A stretch of DNA of 64,000 nucleotides from Treponema parvum. GTDB lineage: Bacteria > Spirochaetota > Spirochaetia > Treponematales > Treponemataceae. The position numbers were made by a program, and so were the translations under genes. The notes beneath the pieces are model-generated. The model was given only the letters and a program-made list of their open reading frames with translations, did not search any database and was not told the DNA's origin. Positions 9,177-20,100 of the stretch are shown here, piece after piece (position 1 is the first letter of the stretch; each line of letters opens with the position of its first letter). Where the stretch lies: contig NZ_CP054257.1 in NCBI RefSeq assembly GCF_017893945.1, forward strand, positions 1,860,001 to 1,924,000. The letters run 5' to 3'.

Positions 9177-9207
9177 AAAAAAGGCAGGGCCTGAATGAAG
9201 CCTGCCT
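9177..9207. terminator. Bidirectional intrinsic terminator
   Basis: AGGCAGG and CCTGCCT form a stem with T-runs on both strands (T7 on plus; T6 on minus, complement of 9177-9182). On the minus strand it ends the restriction operon directly after res and separates it from the two-gene module. Confidence 0.75.
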
Positions 9208-9211
9208 TTTT

Positions 9212-12200
9212 TTATCCTTTCAACCCAATAATATTCTTAAGACTCTCATAACTGTCTACATGGTCGTATTTTATGCCTCGTGTAGAAACTACATTGAACA
9301 GCTTTTTTGCACATTCAATTTTGTTATGTTCAATTTTTCGCAGCTGCATATCTTCAAGACTTCCTTTTGTTTCTGCAACAAAGAAGACGTGTTGAACTTT
9401 ATCCTTGTTAAAAGCGATTGCCCAGTCAGGAGCATAATTACCAACTGGTGTTGGAATCTGGAATGAACGAGGAAGTTTTGCATAAACTACAACTTCTGTT
9501 GCGGCTTCAAGATCTGTTGCAAATTTCCATTCGATGCTTTCTTTTCCGCTACCATCTGTAAAGACAAGATTCTGGATTGCTTTTTTAGAAAAGAGCGGCT
9601 CTTTGTCTGGCAGTTTTCCAGCAGTAAAGATGCTTGAATCATAGGTGTCTTCAAGTTCGTGATATTTAATATGTTCAACAATCTTTGTAGATTTTTGAAC
9701 GTTGATTATATTGATAACATCACGGATAAACTTTTCAGGATTGAATCCGAACTGTTCTGTCTCTTTTCCTGTAAGCTCGCTTAAAATTTTTCCAACGGTT
9801 TTTCGTGTCAGTTTGCAACCTTTTGCAATATCTCCTACCAAATCATATTTTACGGTGCTTGCAGCTGCACGGCTTAATGATTTTGTTTCTGTTTTTGAAC
9901 CACCAAAAGATGTTCCAGAACGAACTTCTGTTTCATCAATCTTATCTTTCTGCTTACCTATCTCCAACGTATAACGCATTGGAACAACTTTAAGATTAGA
10001 TTTGATTGCATTTACAGAGTTCTTAATCAGTTCATTGCTGTTGAAGTAGCAGGTATATGTGTACTTATGATTGATTTTCTTCCAAAGTTCCTGGAAAATA
10101 TCTTCCTCAAAGTTCTCATTCAGCGGATTCCCTTTATCCCATTTCGGGCACTGTGCATTATCGACCATGCCTGAAAGAACTGATGGATTATAAACTGATT
10201 GAATCAATTTCTGCACCTGTTCAAAAATCTCAGTTGTAGCATTAGCATTCTGGAACAATTCTGGAGGCAAAGATTCATTTAATTTAGAAGGAAGATTCTG
10301 AATTGTCTGGTTTTCAACAGCAGTTTTATAAGTATCTGTAGGCTTATCTTCATCATCTATGTAATTATTTCGAACTAGATAGTTATGAATGACATTTGCT
10401 TGTTTAGAATCAAGTTCAAAAGTCTGACCGCAAACTGTAATAGTTTTACCAACAAAGTATTCAATATTTGCAATTTTTGGTCTTGAATCAGACAATTCAG
10501 CAGAAATATCTTTTTGAAGTCTCTCTACAAAATCACTGTAGCTTTCACTTGCAATAACTGTAAGTGTGTTAATTTCAAGTACAGCCTCTCCAAGAGTTTC
10601 CTTGTCTTGACGATTTCCCTTTTCATTTACGCAAAGACGCATACCTCGCCCTACTTCCTGACGGCGACTGATTGTATTATCAGAATGTTTTAGAGTACAA
10701 ATTTGAAATACATTAGGATTGTCCCAACCTTCGCGCAATGCAGAGTGAGAAAAGATAAAACGAATAGGCATGTCAAAATCCAACAGAACTTCTTTTTTCT
10801 TCAGAATCAAATCATAAGTTGTAAGGTCTTCATCTGTTTCACCACTCGTATTGACAAAGCGACCTTTCTTGTCGCGACTAAAATAACCTTCATGGCATAA
10901 AGAAATATTGTCGGCAGTTTTTGCAAGATAGTTCTTGTAATATCCTGGAAATAAATTCAAAAACTCGTTCATCACATTGAGGTATTCCTCTTCAAACATC
11001 TTGCCGTATTCACCAAGAATTTCGTTTCCATCATCATCTGCATCTCGATACTTTGCAACTTCATCAATGAAAAACAACGAAAGAACTTTGATTCTCAATC
11101 CCTGTTCAAAAAATTCCTTTTCTTTTTCAAAGTGGCTTCGGATAGTTTCGCGAATCTGTACTCGGCGAATGTCTTTTTCTGCAACATTTCCAGTCATTTC
11201 TCCCATAGAAAGCATCGTAGAATCCTTGTTATTGCTCACTGGAATATTGAATTTAACAGCATTGATTTCAGGAAGAATCTCCGCAACATAGATGCCTTTA
11301 TATTCTGTAAGACCTTTTGATGATTCTTCCAGTTTGTCGCCTGTATTCAACTTTACAGTCTGCCTTTTGATTCCATTTTTCTGCTTTACTTCGATTTCAA
11401 GTTTTACCTGCGGAGCCGCATATGGAGAAAGAACAATAGAATCTGCATAGATGTAGGTATTTGTTCCAGCAATATTTTCAAGCTTAAAGCCCTTAACTTC
11501 AATCTTTTTTACAAGTTTTTGATTATAAGCATCCAAAGCATCTAGTCGATAAACAAGATTATGCTGAATTTTATGAGTAGCAGAATAATTGATTACAAAC
11601 AGTGGCTTAAATTGAGCGAGTGCATTCTGTGTTGCCGATTTTTCATGACCCATTTTCTGCGGTTCATCCAAAATTAGAATCGGTCTGTTTGCGGCAATAA
11701 CATCAATCGGACGGCGACTTGCAAATTCATCACGCTTAGTGTAAATAATGCGGGCGGCTTCGTTTCCCTTGCGACCTTCAACATTCTTTTCTTTATTAAG
11801 AGAAGTATTAAAAGCCTGAGTGTTGATAATCATTACATTTATATCTGCGCTACTGGAAAATTGGTCAATCATATTCAGGCGTTTTGAATTATAGATAAAA
11901 AACCTGATTTTCTTTCTATAATGTTGCATAAAATGCTCTTGAGTGTATTCAAGGCTTTTAAAGATTCCTTCACGGATTGCAACAGACGGAACAACAATGA
12001 TGAACTTGCTCCATCCATACGCCTGATTCAAAGCATACATTGTCTTTGTATAGACATAGGTTTTACCAGTTCCAGTTTCCATTTCAATATCAAAACTCGG
12101 AACGCCTGCCGTACGCTCAATTTTGCCGGAACGGATAATCAAGTTGTCATCCTGAACTTTATGAACATTATCCAAAAGCTCTTTTTCGCGCAAAACTAAA

Positions 12201-12433
12201 TCTGCGTTTCTGTATCCGTCATCACAAAGCTCCAGTTCTTCATCAGATTCTGAATCCCGCTGTTTGAGCATTTCTTCTGTAAATAAACCATCCATAGAGT
12301 TTACAGTTTTTGGCATTACGCCTTTATCGCGATCATACAGAACTTTATTTGCAAACTGCTGCCCTTCAAAACATTTTACAATAGCGTCTACAGCTTGGGT
12401 CTGGTATTTTTGTATCTTAAAAGTAAATTTCAT
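9212..12433 (-). CDS. res: Type III restriction endonuclease, Res subunit
   Basis: A 1073-residue DEAD-type translocase/nuclease that acts with Mod to cut DNA at unmethylated inversely oriented sites. Walker A is METGTGKT (118-125), motif II is DEPQ (256-259), motif III is SATH near 284-287, and the motif VI region carries SRRQEVGRGMR. A C-terminal PD-(D/E)xK nuclease is visible: Asp1003 in APDW, then AETKG with Glu1021 and Lys1023. All key residues are present, so the enzyme looks active. GGAG precedes the ATG by 6 bases; mod ends 9 bases upstream. It is the last gene of a five-gene operon. Confidence 0.93.
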   Translation of the reverse strand: MKFTFKIQKYQTQAVDAIVKCFEGQQFANKVLYDRDKGVMPKTVNSMDGLFTEEMLKQRDSESDEELELCDDGYRNADLVLREKELLDNVHKVQDDNLIIRSGKIERTAGVPSFDIEMETGTGKTYVYTKTMYALNQAYGWSKFIIVVPSVAIREGIFKSLEYTQEHFMQHYRKKIRFFIYNSKRLNMIDQFSSSADINVMIINTQAFNTSLNKEKNVEGRKGNEAARIIYTKRDEFASRRPIDVIAANRPILILDEPQKMGHEKSATQNALAQFKPLFVINYSATHKIQHNLVYRLDALDAYNQKLVKKIEVKGFKLENIAGTNTYIYADSIVLSPYAAPQVKLEIEVKQKNGIKRQTVKLNTGDKLEESSKGLTEYKGIYVAEILPEINAVKFNIPVSNNKDSTMLSMGEMTGNVAEKDIRRVQIRETIRSHFEKEKEFFEQGLRIKVLSLFFIDEVAKYRDADDDGNEILGEYGKMFEEEYLNVMNEFLNLFPGYYKNYLAKTADNISLCHEGYFSRDKKGRFVNTSGETDEDLTTYDLILKKKEVLLDFDMPIRFIFSHSALREGWDNPNVFQICTLKHSDNTISRRQEVGRGMRLCVNEKGNRQDKETLGEAVLEINTLTVIASESYSDFVERLQKDISAELSDSRPKIANIEYFVGKTITVCGQTFELDSKQANVIHNYLVRNNYIDDEDKPTDTYKTAVENQTIQNLPSKLNESLPPELFQNANATTEIFEQVQKLIQSVYNPSVLSGMVDNAQCPKWDKGNPLNENFEEDIFQELWKKINHKYTYTCYFNSNELIKNSVNAIKSNLKVVPMRYTLEIGKQKDKIDETEVRSGTSFGGSKTETKSLSRAAASTVKYDLVGDIAKGCKLTRKTVGKILSELTGKETEQFGFNPEKFIRDVINIINVQKSTKIVEHIKYHELEDTYDSSIFTAGKLPDKEPLFSKKAIQNLVFTDGSGKESIEWKFATDLEAATEVVVYAKLPRSFQIPTPVGNYAPDWAIAFNKDKVQHVFFVAETKGSLEDMQLRKIEHNKIECAKKLFNVVSTRGIKYDHVDSYESLKNIIGLKG

Positions 12434-12442
12434 TGGTTTCTC

Positions 12443-14323
12443 CTACAACACCTTCCTAACCGTATCGGGGCTGTAGGTCGTAAAAATCTGCTCAAAATTG
12501 GTAATAAGGCTGTCGCCATCTTTGCTCTCGGACGGATCGCGCATTACAAAGTAGTACGGCTTTTCTTTTGCAATCTCTGTTATTGTCACCTCGTCCACGC
12601 TCTCGTCAAAGCATGACATAAGATAATTTTTCTCCACACAGAAAACATTCTTGCCGTTAATCTTTTTTGTTTCGATTTTACTAGAAAGCATAATTCCCAA
12701 ATCAAGCATTACTTGAAAAAGTAAATCTTCTGCTGTGCGGTCAGGTTTGATGTTGTTCTTGAAGAGGTCGTTTGTGTCGATATGACCTGGAGTATAGTAC
12801 ACGTCTTCCATGTTGGTTGAGTCGACTTTAAGCACACGGAAACCGTGGTCAAGATTTTCTGTTGTAAAAGGACTGTCTTCTTTGATTTTCTTACCTGCAC
12901 GGCGAATACGTTCTTTACTTATTTGACTTACTGAATCAAAGCCTTCAAGTTTAGCAATAGATTTTTCTTGAGTTGGTTCATTAATTTGAATCATTATAAA
13001 CTTTCTTTTCCCACTATCTTCCATATTTTTTTGCATTACAGCATCTGCCGTAGTTCCAGAACCTGCAAAAAAATCCAAAATATAATCATCATGTGTTTTA
13101 CTTTCTGCTAATTCTATAATTTTTTTTATCAATTTTGTCGGTTTTGGAGTATCAAAGGGAGTTTTTATATCTTTAAATAAATCTCTGATTTCAGATTTAG
13201 CACCAATTGTATGTCCTGCATCATCATATGACCATATAGTCGTTGGTACTATTCCATTCTGAACTTCTGATAAAAAAGTCTTTTTATATGGGCGCGATTT
13301 TCCATCAACTCCAAAAGTAATTCGATTGTCAGCAAGCATTTCTTCATACTTTTCTTTTGAAACAACCCAACAACGCGAAGGTGGTGGAGTAAATTCTAAT
13401 CCTGCTGGTGACTTTATTACATAATCATTTGCAGCAGAATATGTCTTAACCGATAAATTTGTGGCTATCCATGGTCCTCTAGGGTCATTATCTGGATTTT
13501 TATACTTTGCATTTAACTCATCAGGTCTTTCAAATAAGTTTGGGCTCCAATTATGCTTATTTTTGCAATATAATAAAATATGATCATGTACATCAGATAG
13601 GTATTTGGCATCATTGGCAGTACCATATTTTTTATGCCAGATAATATGATTTACAAAATTTTGTTCGCCATACAATTCATCACATACATTTCTTAGATTT
13701 TTTACTTCACTATCATCAATGCTTATAAAAATTACCCCGTCATCGCTCAGCAAATCTCTTGCCAGTTTTAATCTTGGGTACATCATATTCAGCCAGTCTG
13801 TGTGGAATCTTCCATTGCTTTCGGTGTTGGCTACGAGTCGGTTGCCTTCTTCGTCGGTCTGTCCGCTGTTTGCAATGTAGTCCGACGCATTCTGAGCAAA
13901 ATCATCCTCATACACAAAGTCGTTTCCCGTGTTGTAGGGCGGGTCTATGTAGATCATCTTAATCTTGCCAAGATAGGTCTCCTGCAAGAGCTTCAACACT
14001 TCCAGATTATCGCCCTCGATATAGAGGTTTTCGGTGTTGTCAAAGTCCACGCTCTCCTCACGGCACGGGCGCAGCGTTTTGGGAATGGGAGCGTTTGCAA
14101 GCAGGACAGACTTCTTTTTATCCGGCCATGTAAACTGGTAGCGCTCCTCACGACCTTCCACAAAGCTGCTGGAAAGTTCCTGTTTAAGCATATCAAAGTC
14201 AATTTTTTTTGTAATACTGCCGTCTTCCGCCTTTGCTTCTGTTACACAGTTCGGAAACAACGCAGCAATCTTGCTTACGTTTTCATCAATTTTATTGAGC
14301 GAGTGCATCTTTAAGTGGTTCAT
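12443..14323 (-). CDS. mod: Type III DNA adenine methyltransferase, Mod subunit
   Basis: A 626-residue beta-class N6-adenine methyltransferase that also carries target recognition for the Mod-Res complex. DPPYNTGNDF (motif IV) is at 127-136 and the AdoMet-binding FFAGSGTT (motif I) is near 430, so the order IV-before-I is that of type III Mod. The segment between them (about 250-400) is the expected recognition domain. GGAG lies about 8 bases before the ATG, within the end of the upstream gene, and the two genes abut with no gap. Recognition sequence cannot be read from the protein. Confidence 0.93.
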   Translation of the reverse strand: MNHLKMHSLNKIDENVSKIAALFPNCVTEAKAEDGSITKKIDFDMLKQELSSSFVEGREERYQFTWPDKKKSVLLANAPIPKTLRPCREESVDFDNTENLYIEGDNLEVLKLLQETYLGKIKMIYIDPPYNTGNDFVYEDDFAQNASDYIANSGQTDEEGNRLVANTESNGRFHTDWLNMMYPRLKLARDLLSDDGVIFISIDDSEVKNLRNVCDELYGEQNFVNHIIWHKKYGTANDAKYLSDVHDHILLYCKNKHNWSPNLFERPDELNAKYKNPDNDPRGPWIATNLSVKTYSAANDYVIKSPAGLEFTPPPSRCWVVSKEKYEEMLADNRITFGVDGKSRPYKKTFLSEVQNGIVPTTIWSYDDAGHTIGAKSEIRDLFKDIKTPFDTPKPTKLIKKIIELAESKTHDDYILDFFAGSGTTADAVMQKNMEDSGKRKFIMIQINEPTQEKSIAKLEGFDSVSQISKERIRRAGKKIKEDSPFTTENLDHGFRVLKVDSTNMEDVYYTPGHIDTNDLFKNNIKPDRTAEDLLFQVMLDLGIMLSSKIETKKINGKNVFCVEKNYLMSCFDESVDEVTITEIAKEKPYYFVMRDPSESKDGDSLITNFEQIFTTYSPDTVRKVL

Positions 14324-16540
14324 TTATTGTTCTCCTTCAATTTTCATCATCATATTGTAATGTGCAATATTTCCAGAATCTTCAAATATTTTCTTAAATA
14401 CAATTAAATATTTCTCTAATAATGAATCATCAGAATCAACATAGAATAAATCATCGAAAGAACTGTGTGAACCTGAATTTACCCAAGATAAAAGTGATCT
14501 ATAAATTGCGATATCATCTTTATCTTTTAAAATTTTGCTTGTATGAAGATTTTTAATATCAATTCCACCAAGAAATTGAAAATAATATTCAATTATTCGT
14601 CTCATTGTATTTTGAATAGAAACAATATTGATACTTGTTTTATCCTTTTCTGCAATTCTGACTTCATTCCATAAATTATCATAAGTCGAGTTTATTGGCT
14701 TTTCATTGATGCAATTCTTTATTTTTGTTTCGTTATTATATTTTTTTATAAGGATATATCTTACTTCTGGATTCTTTAAGAATCCATTATTGTATGTTAC
14801 TTCATTAAAAAAATAAGCATTATGAGTAAAAATAAATAATTGTTTAATATTGGAAGTATTATTAGAAATATTCTCAAAAAGTCTTCTTATCAGGGTACTG
14901 ACAACAAATAAAATATCATTATCAAGACTTGAAACTGGGTCATCAATAACTACAATTCTATTGTTTGCTAAGCCTGTTGTAGCTTGGCTTCCTTTCAAAA
15001 GATTATAAAAATACAAAAAAGTCACAAAAGATTTTTCACCTTCACTTAAGGTTTTTTCTACTGGAGTTCCGTCAAGTCTTATGATTTTATATGTAAATTC
15101 ATCTCCGCCAAGTTCAAGCTTAAAACCTGTAAAGTTAAAATCAGCAAGTAATTTGTTGATACTATCAAGAGTTGGTTTTACACTCGTTTGTTTTTTCTCT
15201 AATTCAGCTAAAGTAGTTTCATGTTCAGCCAATTCTGTGTTTTTTTCACTTTTATCTGATTCTAAATTTGCTTTCTCAGTTTCAAGTTTTCCAATATTAT
15301 CAGAATACTCCTTTATATCATCTTTTAATTCATTACAGATATATTTCCAAACAAGGGGTTCTAATTTTTGTTTTTCGGTTTTTATATTCTGAATAAATTT
15401 ATTATGCTCATTAATTTTATTATTTGCATCTAGAATTATGGCATCAATTTTTTTGCAATAGTCTAAAATACTTTTTAACGCAAATTTTTGGCTCAAATTT
15501 TCCAATTTCTTGTTAATTTCATTAAAATTGGAATCAGTAATTTTTTGTAAAGAAGTAAACGTAATTTTTAATTCATCTTTGTTTAATTGTTCATATGAAG
15601 AAGATAATAATTTATTAACATTATCAAGATAAATACTAATAGCATTAGAATAATCTCGTTTCAATTTTATAACTGTATTTTTATCATTTTCATATGTTAC
15701 ATCAAAATAGTCGTTCAATCTTTCTTCAAGATTTGCCGGCAAAGTTTGCTGACAGAATGGACATTTACTATTTGATAAAGAAACATATTTCATACCAGTT
15801 TTTACCCAATCTGAATTTTTTAGACTTTTTATTAAATCGGCAATATCTAAATCATCTTTACCAACAATTGATTTATTAAGAATTTCATTACTCTCAAGAT
15901 TCTCAATTTCACTGTAAGGAATAATTGTTACAGGAAGTAATTGCTCTGAAGAATCTACATAACATTGTCTTGCAATTTCTTCAAGTTCTTCTTTTGTTTT
16001 TAATTCTGATTTATTGTTTTTATATTCACTGAGAACTCTATCGAAAAAAGTATCTATCTTTCCTCTTGCTCCAGCTATGGCATTTACTAAAGGTGTTTTT
16101 TCCTTATCAAATGCTTGTTTTATTTTCCAGAATTTTTCTTTAGATATAGTATTCTGATTTTTTATATTTTCCTCATTTACAAATAAAGAGTCTGTTAATT
16201 CATTAATTTTGTTTGTAATATCCTCAATATTATTTTTTTCATCTTTAATTTTCTTTTGAGTATCTGCTTCTTCTTTTCCAAGAGTAAAAATACCTTTTAT
16301 TTCTTCTGATTGTTCAAAATTATCATTAATAAAATCGGTGTTATAAACAACAGTCTCTAGAGTATGGTTAGATTTCCAATAAATCTTACAATTAGGATAA
16401 GCAGACTCATTAGTTATTATGCGAGAAATAGTTGTTTTACCACTACCATTATTTCCATAAATGAAATTTACTTTAGAAAGATTATCAAGAGTTTCATCAA
16501 TATATGTCGCTGTATCTTTTATTTCTATCTTTTCAATCAT
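14324..16540 (-). CDS. PrrC/RloC-like ATPase, candidate anticodon nuclease
   Basis: A 738-residue AAA_13-type ABC ATPase. Walker A is GNNGSGKT (29-36), signature LSEGEKS (498-504), Walker B VVIDDP (530-535), D-loop SSLD and switch His573. Between the two ATPase halves lies a long coiled-coil region holding a CPFC motif (260-263), comparable with the zinc hook of RloC. Near the C-terminus R647-x3-E651 and H692 in the SGSH motif match the Arg/Glu/His arrangement of PrrC/RloC anticodon nucleases. PrrC guards a type I restriction system; here the gene sits inside a type III operon (TAATG overlap with the upstream gene, abutting mod). Activity is inferred, and other AAA_13 proteins share part of this pattern. 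Confidence 0.75.
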   Translation of the reverse strand: MIEKIEIKDTATYIDETLDNLSKVNFIYGNNGSGKTTISRIITNESAYPNCKIYWKSNHTLETVVYNTDFINDNFEQSEEIKGIFTLGKEEADTQKKIKDEKNNIEDITNKINELTDSLFVNEENIKNQNTISKEKFWKIKQAFDKEKTPLVNAIAGARGKIDTFFDRVLSEYKNNKSELKTKEELEEIARQCYVDSSEQLLPVTIIPYSEIENLESNEILNKSIVGKDDLDIADLIKSLKNSDWVKTGMKYVSLSNSKCPFCQQTLPANLEERLNDYFDVTYENDKNTVIKLKRDYSNAISIYLDNVNKLLSSSYEQLNKDELKITFTSLQKITDSNFNEINKKLENLSQKFALKSILDYCKKIDAIILDANNKINEHNKFIQNIKTEKQKLEPLVWKYICNELKDDIKEYSDNIGKLETEKANLESDKSEKNTELAEHETTLAELEKKQTSVKPTLDSINKLLADFNFTGFKLELGGDEFTYKIIRLDGTPVEKTLSEGEKSFVTFLYFYNLLKGSQATTGLANNRIVVIDDPVSSLDNDILFVVSTLIRRLFENISNNTSNIKQLFIFTHNAYFFNEVTYNNGFLKNPEVRYILIKKYNNETKIKNCINEKPINSTYDNLWNEVRIAEKDKTSINIVSIQNTMRRIIEYYFQFLGGIDIKNLHTSKILKDKDDIAIYRSLLSWVNSGSHSSFDDLFYVDSDDSLLEKYLIVFKKIFEDSGNIAHYNMMMKIEGEQ

Positions 16541-17148
16541 TATAATTTCTCCAATTCTTCTTCAAGTTTTCTTTTTTGAGCTACAAGTTCAAACTTCTTT
16601 TTTGGTTGAACTTCCCCGCGCGCAAGTTTTTCTAATTTTTCTATTTCCTTCAGGAGCGTTTCTTTCTTTTCCTTAAAGACAATATTTTCTTCTATGCTTA
16701 AGTTGCTGTCCCACTCCCCGCCTTCTATTTTTTTGATGATGTTTTCCCAAACTTCATCAAAGTTTAATCCTCTAAGCTGAATGGAGGCTTTTGTTTCAGG
16801 CATCCAATCTGTTGTAAAAACCTTCTGGAAAAAGACTGCCAGCTGAACTTCTTCTTCAAACTGCAAGGCAAATACAAGGTTCTGAGGAATCAGTTTTGCG
16901 ATGCGTTCTATGTTTTTCAGTTCATAATCTTTTGTCTTTAAAATTACGTTTAAAACATAAAAGCTCTTTACAGTTTCGCCTTCCGCAATTGCAGGGATTG
17001 TTCGGCTACTTACTTCGTTTACAATACTAATGCGACTTATGTCTGCATCAAACTTTGCAACTTGAACATTTGTAAGCTGAAACTTTCTGTAAATCTGTGT
17101 TTTCGGCAGAGTCTTATGAAGTTCTGTTACTTCTGGTAGATTTAACAT
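16540..17148 (-). CDS. DUF4391 domain protein
   Basis: A 202-residue protein matching the DUF4391 pattern: an N-terminal alpha/beta domain (start LPKTQIYRKFQLTN; centre IERIAKLIPQNLVFAL) and a C-terminal Lys/Glu-rich coiled coil (about 150-202). DUF4391 genes commonly lie between an SNF2-type helicase and type III mod/res genes; the role is not established, but an adaptor between helicase and modification complex is plausible. Its stop codon overlaps the next start (TAATG), and it begins 8 bases after the helicase gene. Confidence 0.72.
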   Translation of the reverse strand: MLNLPEVTELHKTLPKTQIYRKFQLTNVQVAKFDADISRISIVNEVSSRTIPAIAEGETVKSFYVLNVILKTKDYELKNIERIAKLIPQNLVFALQFEEEVQLAVFFQKVFTTDWMPETKASIQLRGLNFDEVWENIIKKIEGGEWDSNLSIEENIVFKEKKETLLKEIEKLEKLARGEVQPKKKFELVAQKRKLEEELEKL

Positions 17149-17156
17149 TCTCTCCC

Positions 17157-20100
17157 CTATTCATCTTTTACAACAAGAAAACAAATCAATTCAAAATCAT
17201 CAAGGCCTTTTATCTGCCCATGTTTAAAATCAACCGCTTGCCCACTAAGGAATAAATCCATATCACTTTCATCTTTTACTTTTATTATAGAAGAAATGGA
17301 ATCTCCTAGAAGCCTGTTATAAGTTTTCATACTACGGCCGTCTTTTGTTTCTGCGTTGAATTGCTTGTAAACTTCTGGTATCGGCTCAACTTGACCTTTA
17401 CACATGAGGCGCATTTTATCGAGCATATTCTTTGGATTTAGGTGATTGCAGACTACTTCGCCGTTTTCTCCAATGTAAACTATGTAAAACGGATGCAAGC
17501 GATTCTGATTATCAATATTTACACTGTTGTTGCGGTTTTTAAGAACATAAATAACACCTGGAGGACAATCTTCTTTTGATTTTGTTACGGCATGTAGTCC
17601 AAACGCTGTATTATCCAAATCTCCGTGTTCTTTTACATATTCAAGAAGATCCAGACGGAATTCATTAAGCCCTAAATCTATAATGTTGATACCACTGCTC
17701 ATTTCCTCTATATCTACGACTTCATCTTTTAGTTTCTGTAGCTGCTCTTTTCTGTATTCCAAATCCCTCTGTTCTTCTTCAAGAATGTTGTCATCGGCAG
17801 TAGCTGCCATATCAACAATCTTCATTCGAGTTTCTACGCGTCCTTTAAGGTTGATATATTCATCAAGCGTCAAATCAGGCCAAAAGTTCACTAGCTGAAT
17901 CTGGTCGTTTTTGCTTCCGATACGGTCAATTCGTCCAAAGCGCTGGATAATTCGGACCGGATTCCAGTGAATGTCGTAATTTATAAGATAGTCGCAATCC
18001 TGTAGGTTCTGTCCTTCACTTATACAGTCTGTTGCAATAAGAATGTCTATGCTACGAGAATCATCTGGGTAGATAACGGCTTTGTCCTTTGAAATTGGGG
18101 AAAAATATGTAAGAACGGCGTTCAAACCACAATGAAATTTTTCGAGCGTACTTTTGCCGTCTGTTGTTCCGCTAATCATTGCAGTGTTCAAGCCGTATTT
18201 TTCTTTTATAAACTGATTTAAATTGTCATAAAGATAATCAGCGGTATCTGCAAAGGCGGAGAACACAATAACCTTTTTATTACCGCTGTTTATAGGGTTT
18301 TCAATTTTATTGCAGATCACCTCAATGAGTTTTTGCAACTTGGAATCTCTTTCTGGCGTAATGTCATAAATCAGGCTTTCAAGCCCTGAAAGGATATTGA
18401 AATCCAGATTCAAATCTGCAAGCCAGGAAATATAGTCCATATCGTTCAAAGCAATTTTTACTTTCTTTCCAATGGCAAAAATGTCGCTTGCATTTTGATC
18501 ATCAAAATCGCAATCTTCGTCCATTGAAATATCTGTAAAGTTGATATTCGAATTATTCTTAGTTTCATCAAAGTCTTCTACAACTTTAATTGTCTGACTA
18601 ATATAATATTTCACTCTCTGCACTGTAAGCCGAAATGAATAAACAGAACTTTCAAGGCGTTTCAAGAGATTTATTGCCATAAGTCGGCGGATTCCGCTTT
18701 CACGCCCCATTTGGTCAAAGCCACCAGAGCCTGTTTCTTCATCAACATTTAAATCGTATTTATAACGTTTGCTCGGATGAATAAAATGAGATGGAACATA
18801 AACAGAAAGTTTTAACTTATTCAGTTCCTCAAAAATCAGATTGAATGTAGTTTCATTATAATCTTTTGTAAGAGGTGTTTGAATTGAAATTGGATGCAGC
18901 CTTTTTGGAAATGTTCCAATGTCTTTTGTGTCGTAATATTTTTGAATATGCTTGCGGCTTCGGGCAATAGTAACACTGTCTAGAACTTCAAAAAAGTCAA
19001 AGCTAAGCATTGAAAAAAGAGTTTCTGTTGTTCGTTCTTTTGATTCAAATTTGCTCCATTTATTAAAAGCCGCTTGCGCCTGACGGAAAATATCTTCTAC
19101 AGATCTCTTTATTTTCAGATTTTGATCCAGTTTTTCTGCAACGCCCTCATAGGCAAGTGCAAGCTGGTTTCGTAAGTCAACAAAGCGATTATTTACAGGA
19201 GTAGCACTAAGCATTAAAACCTTTGTCTTTACTCCCTGCTTAATGACTTTCTCCATGAGCTGCATATAGCGGTTTTCTTTTGTATTCGCATGTGTGCCAA
19301 TTCCATTACGAAAGTTATGCGATTCATCAATTACAACAAGATCATAGTTTCCCCAATTGATATATGCCAGGTCATTACCGTTAGACTGTCCGTGAGTTCT
19401 GTTCAAATCAGTATGAAAGAGAACATCATAACGTAGCCTGTCGTTTGCAATTAGATTGTTTTTATAATTTCCTTTGTAAATATTCCAGTTGTTAGCAAGT
19501 TTTTTGGGGCAAAGCACCAGGACACGGTTATTGCGGCTTTCAAAATATTTGATTACTGAAAGAGCTGTAAAAGTTTTTCCAAGACCAACGCTATCGGCAA
19601 GAATGCAGCCGTTATATTTTTCCAATTTGTTTATAATTGCAAGACAGGCATCTTGCTGGAAGTTGTAAAGCTTTTTCCAAATTGCACTCTGCTTAAATCC
19701 TGTTGCTTCCTTTGGAAGAACATCTTCGCTGATATCATCAAGAAATTCCTTGAAAATATTGTAGAGAGTTATGAAATAAATAAACTCAGGAGAGTTTTCA
19801 GTATATGCTGATGTAATGCTTTCTATAATTTGATCAGTTACATCCTGCATAATGTCTTTGTTCTGCCAAAACTGCTCAAACATCTGCAAAAATCTAACGC
19901 TTATCGGAGAGTGAGTTTTCATAATACCAAAGGCCGCATTGTTTCCCTTTTCTACTCCAAGTTCTACAGCCGTAAACTCTTTTACAGGATTGTAATTTAT
20001 TTCATCAATATTTATAAACGACGGCATCGATTGCTGTGTTGAGTTTGATTTGAAGGTTGCCTTTTTCTTAATCCATTCAGCACATTCTTTTGCAATAGCT

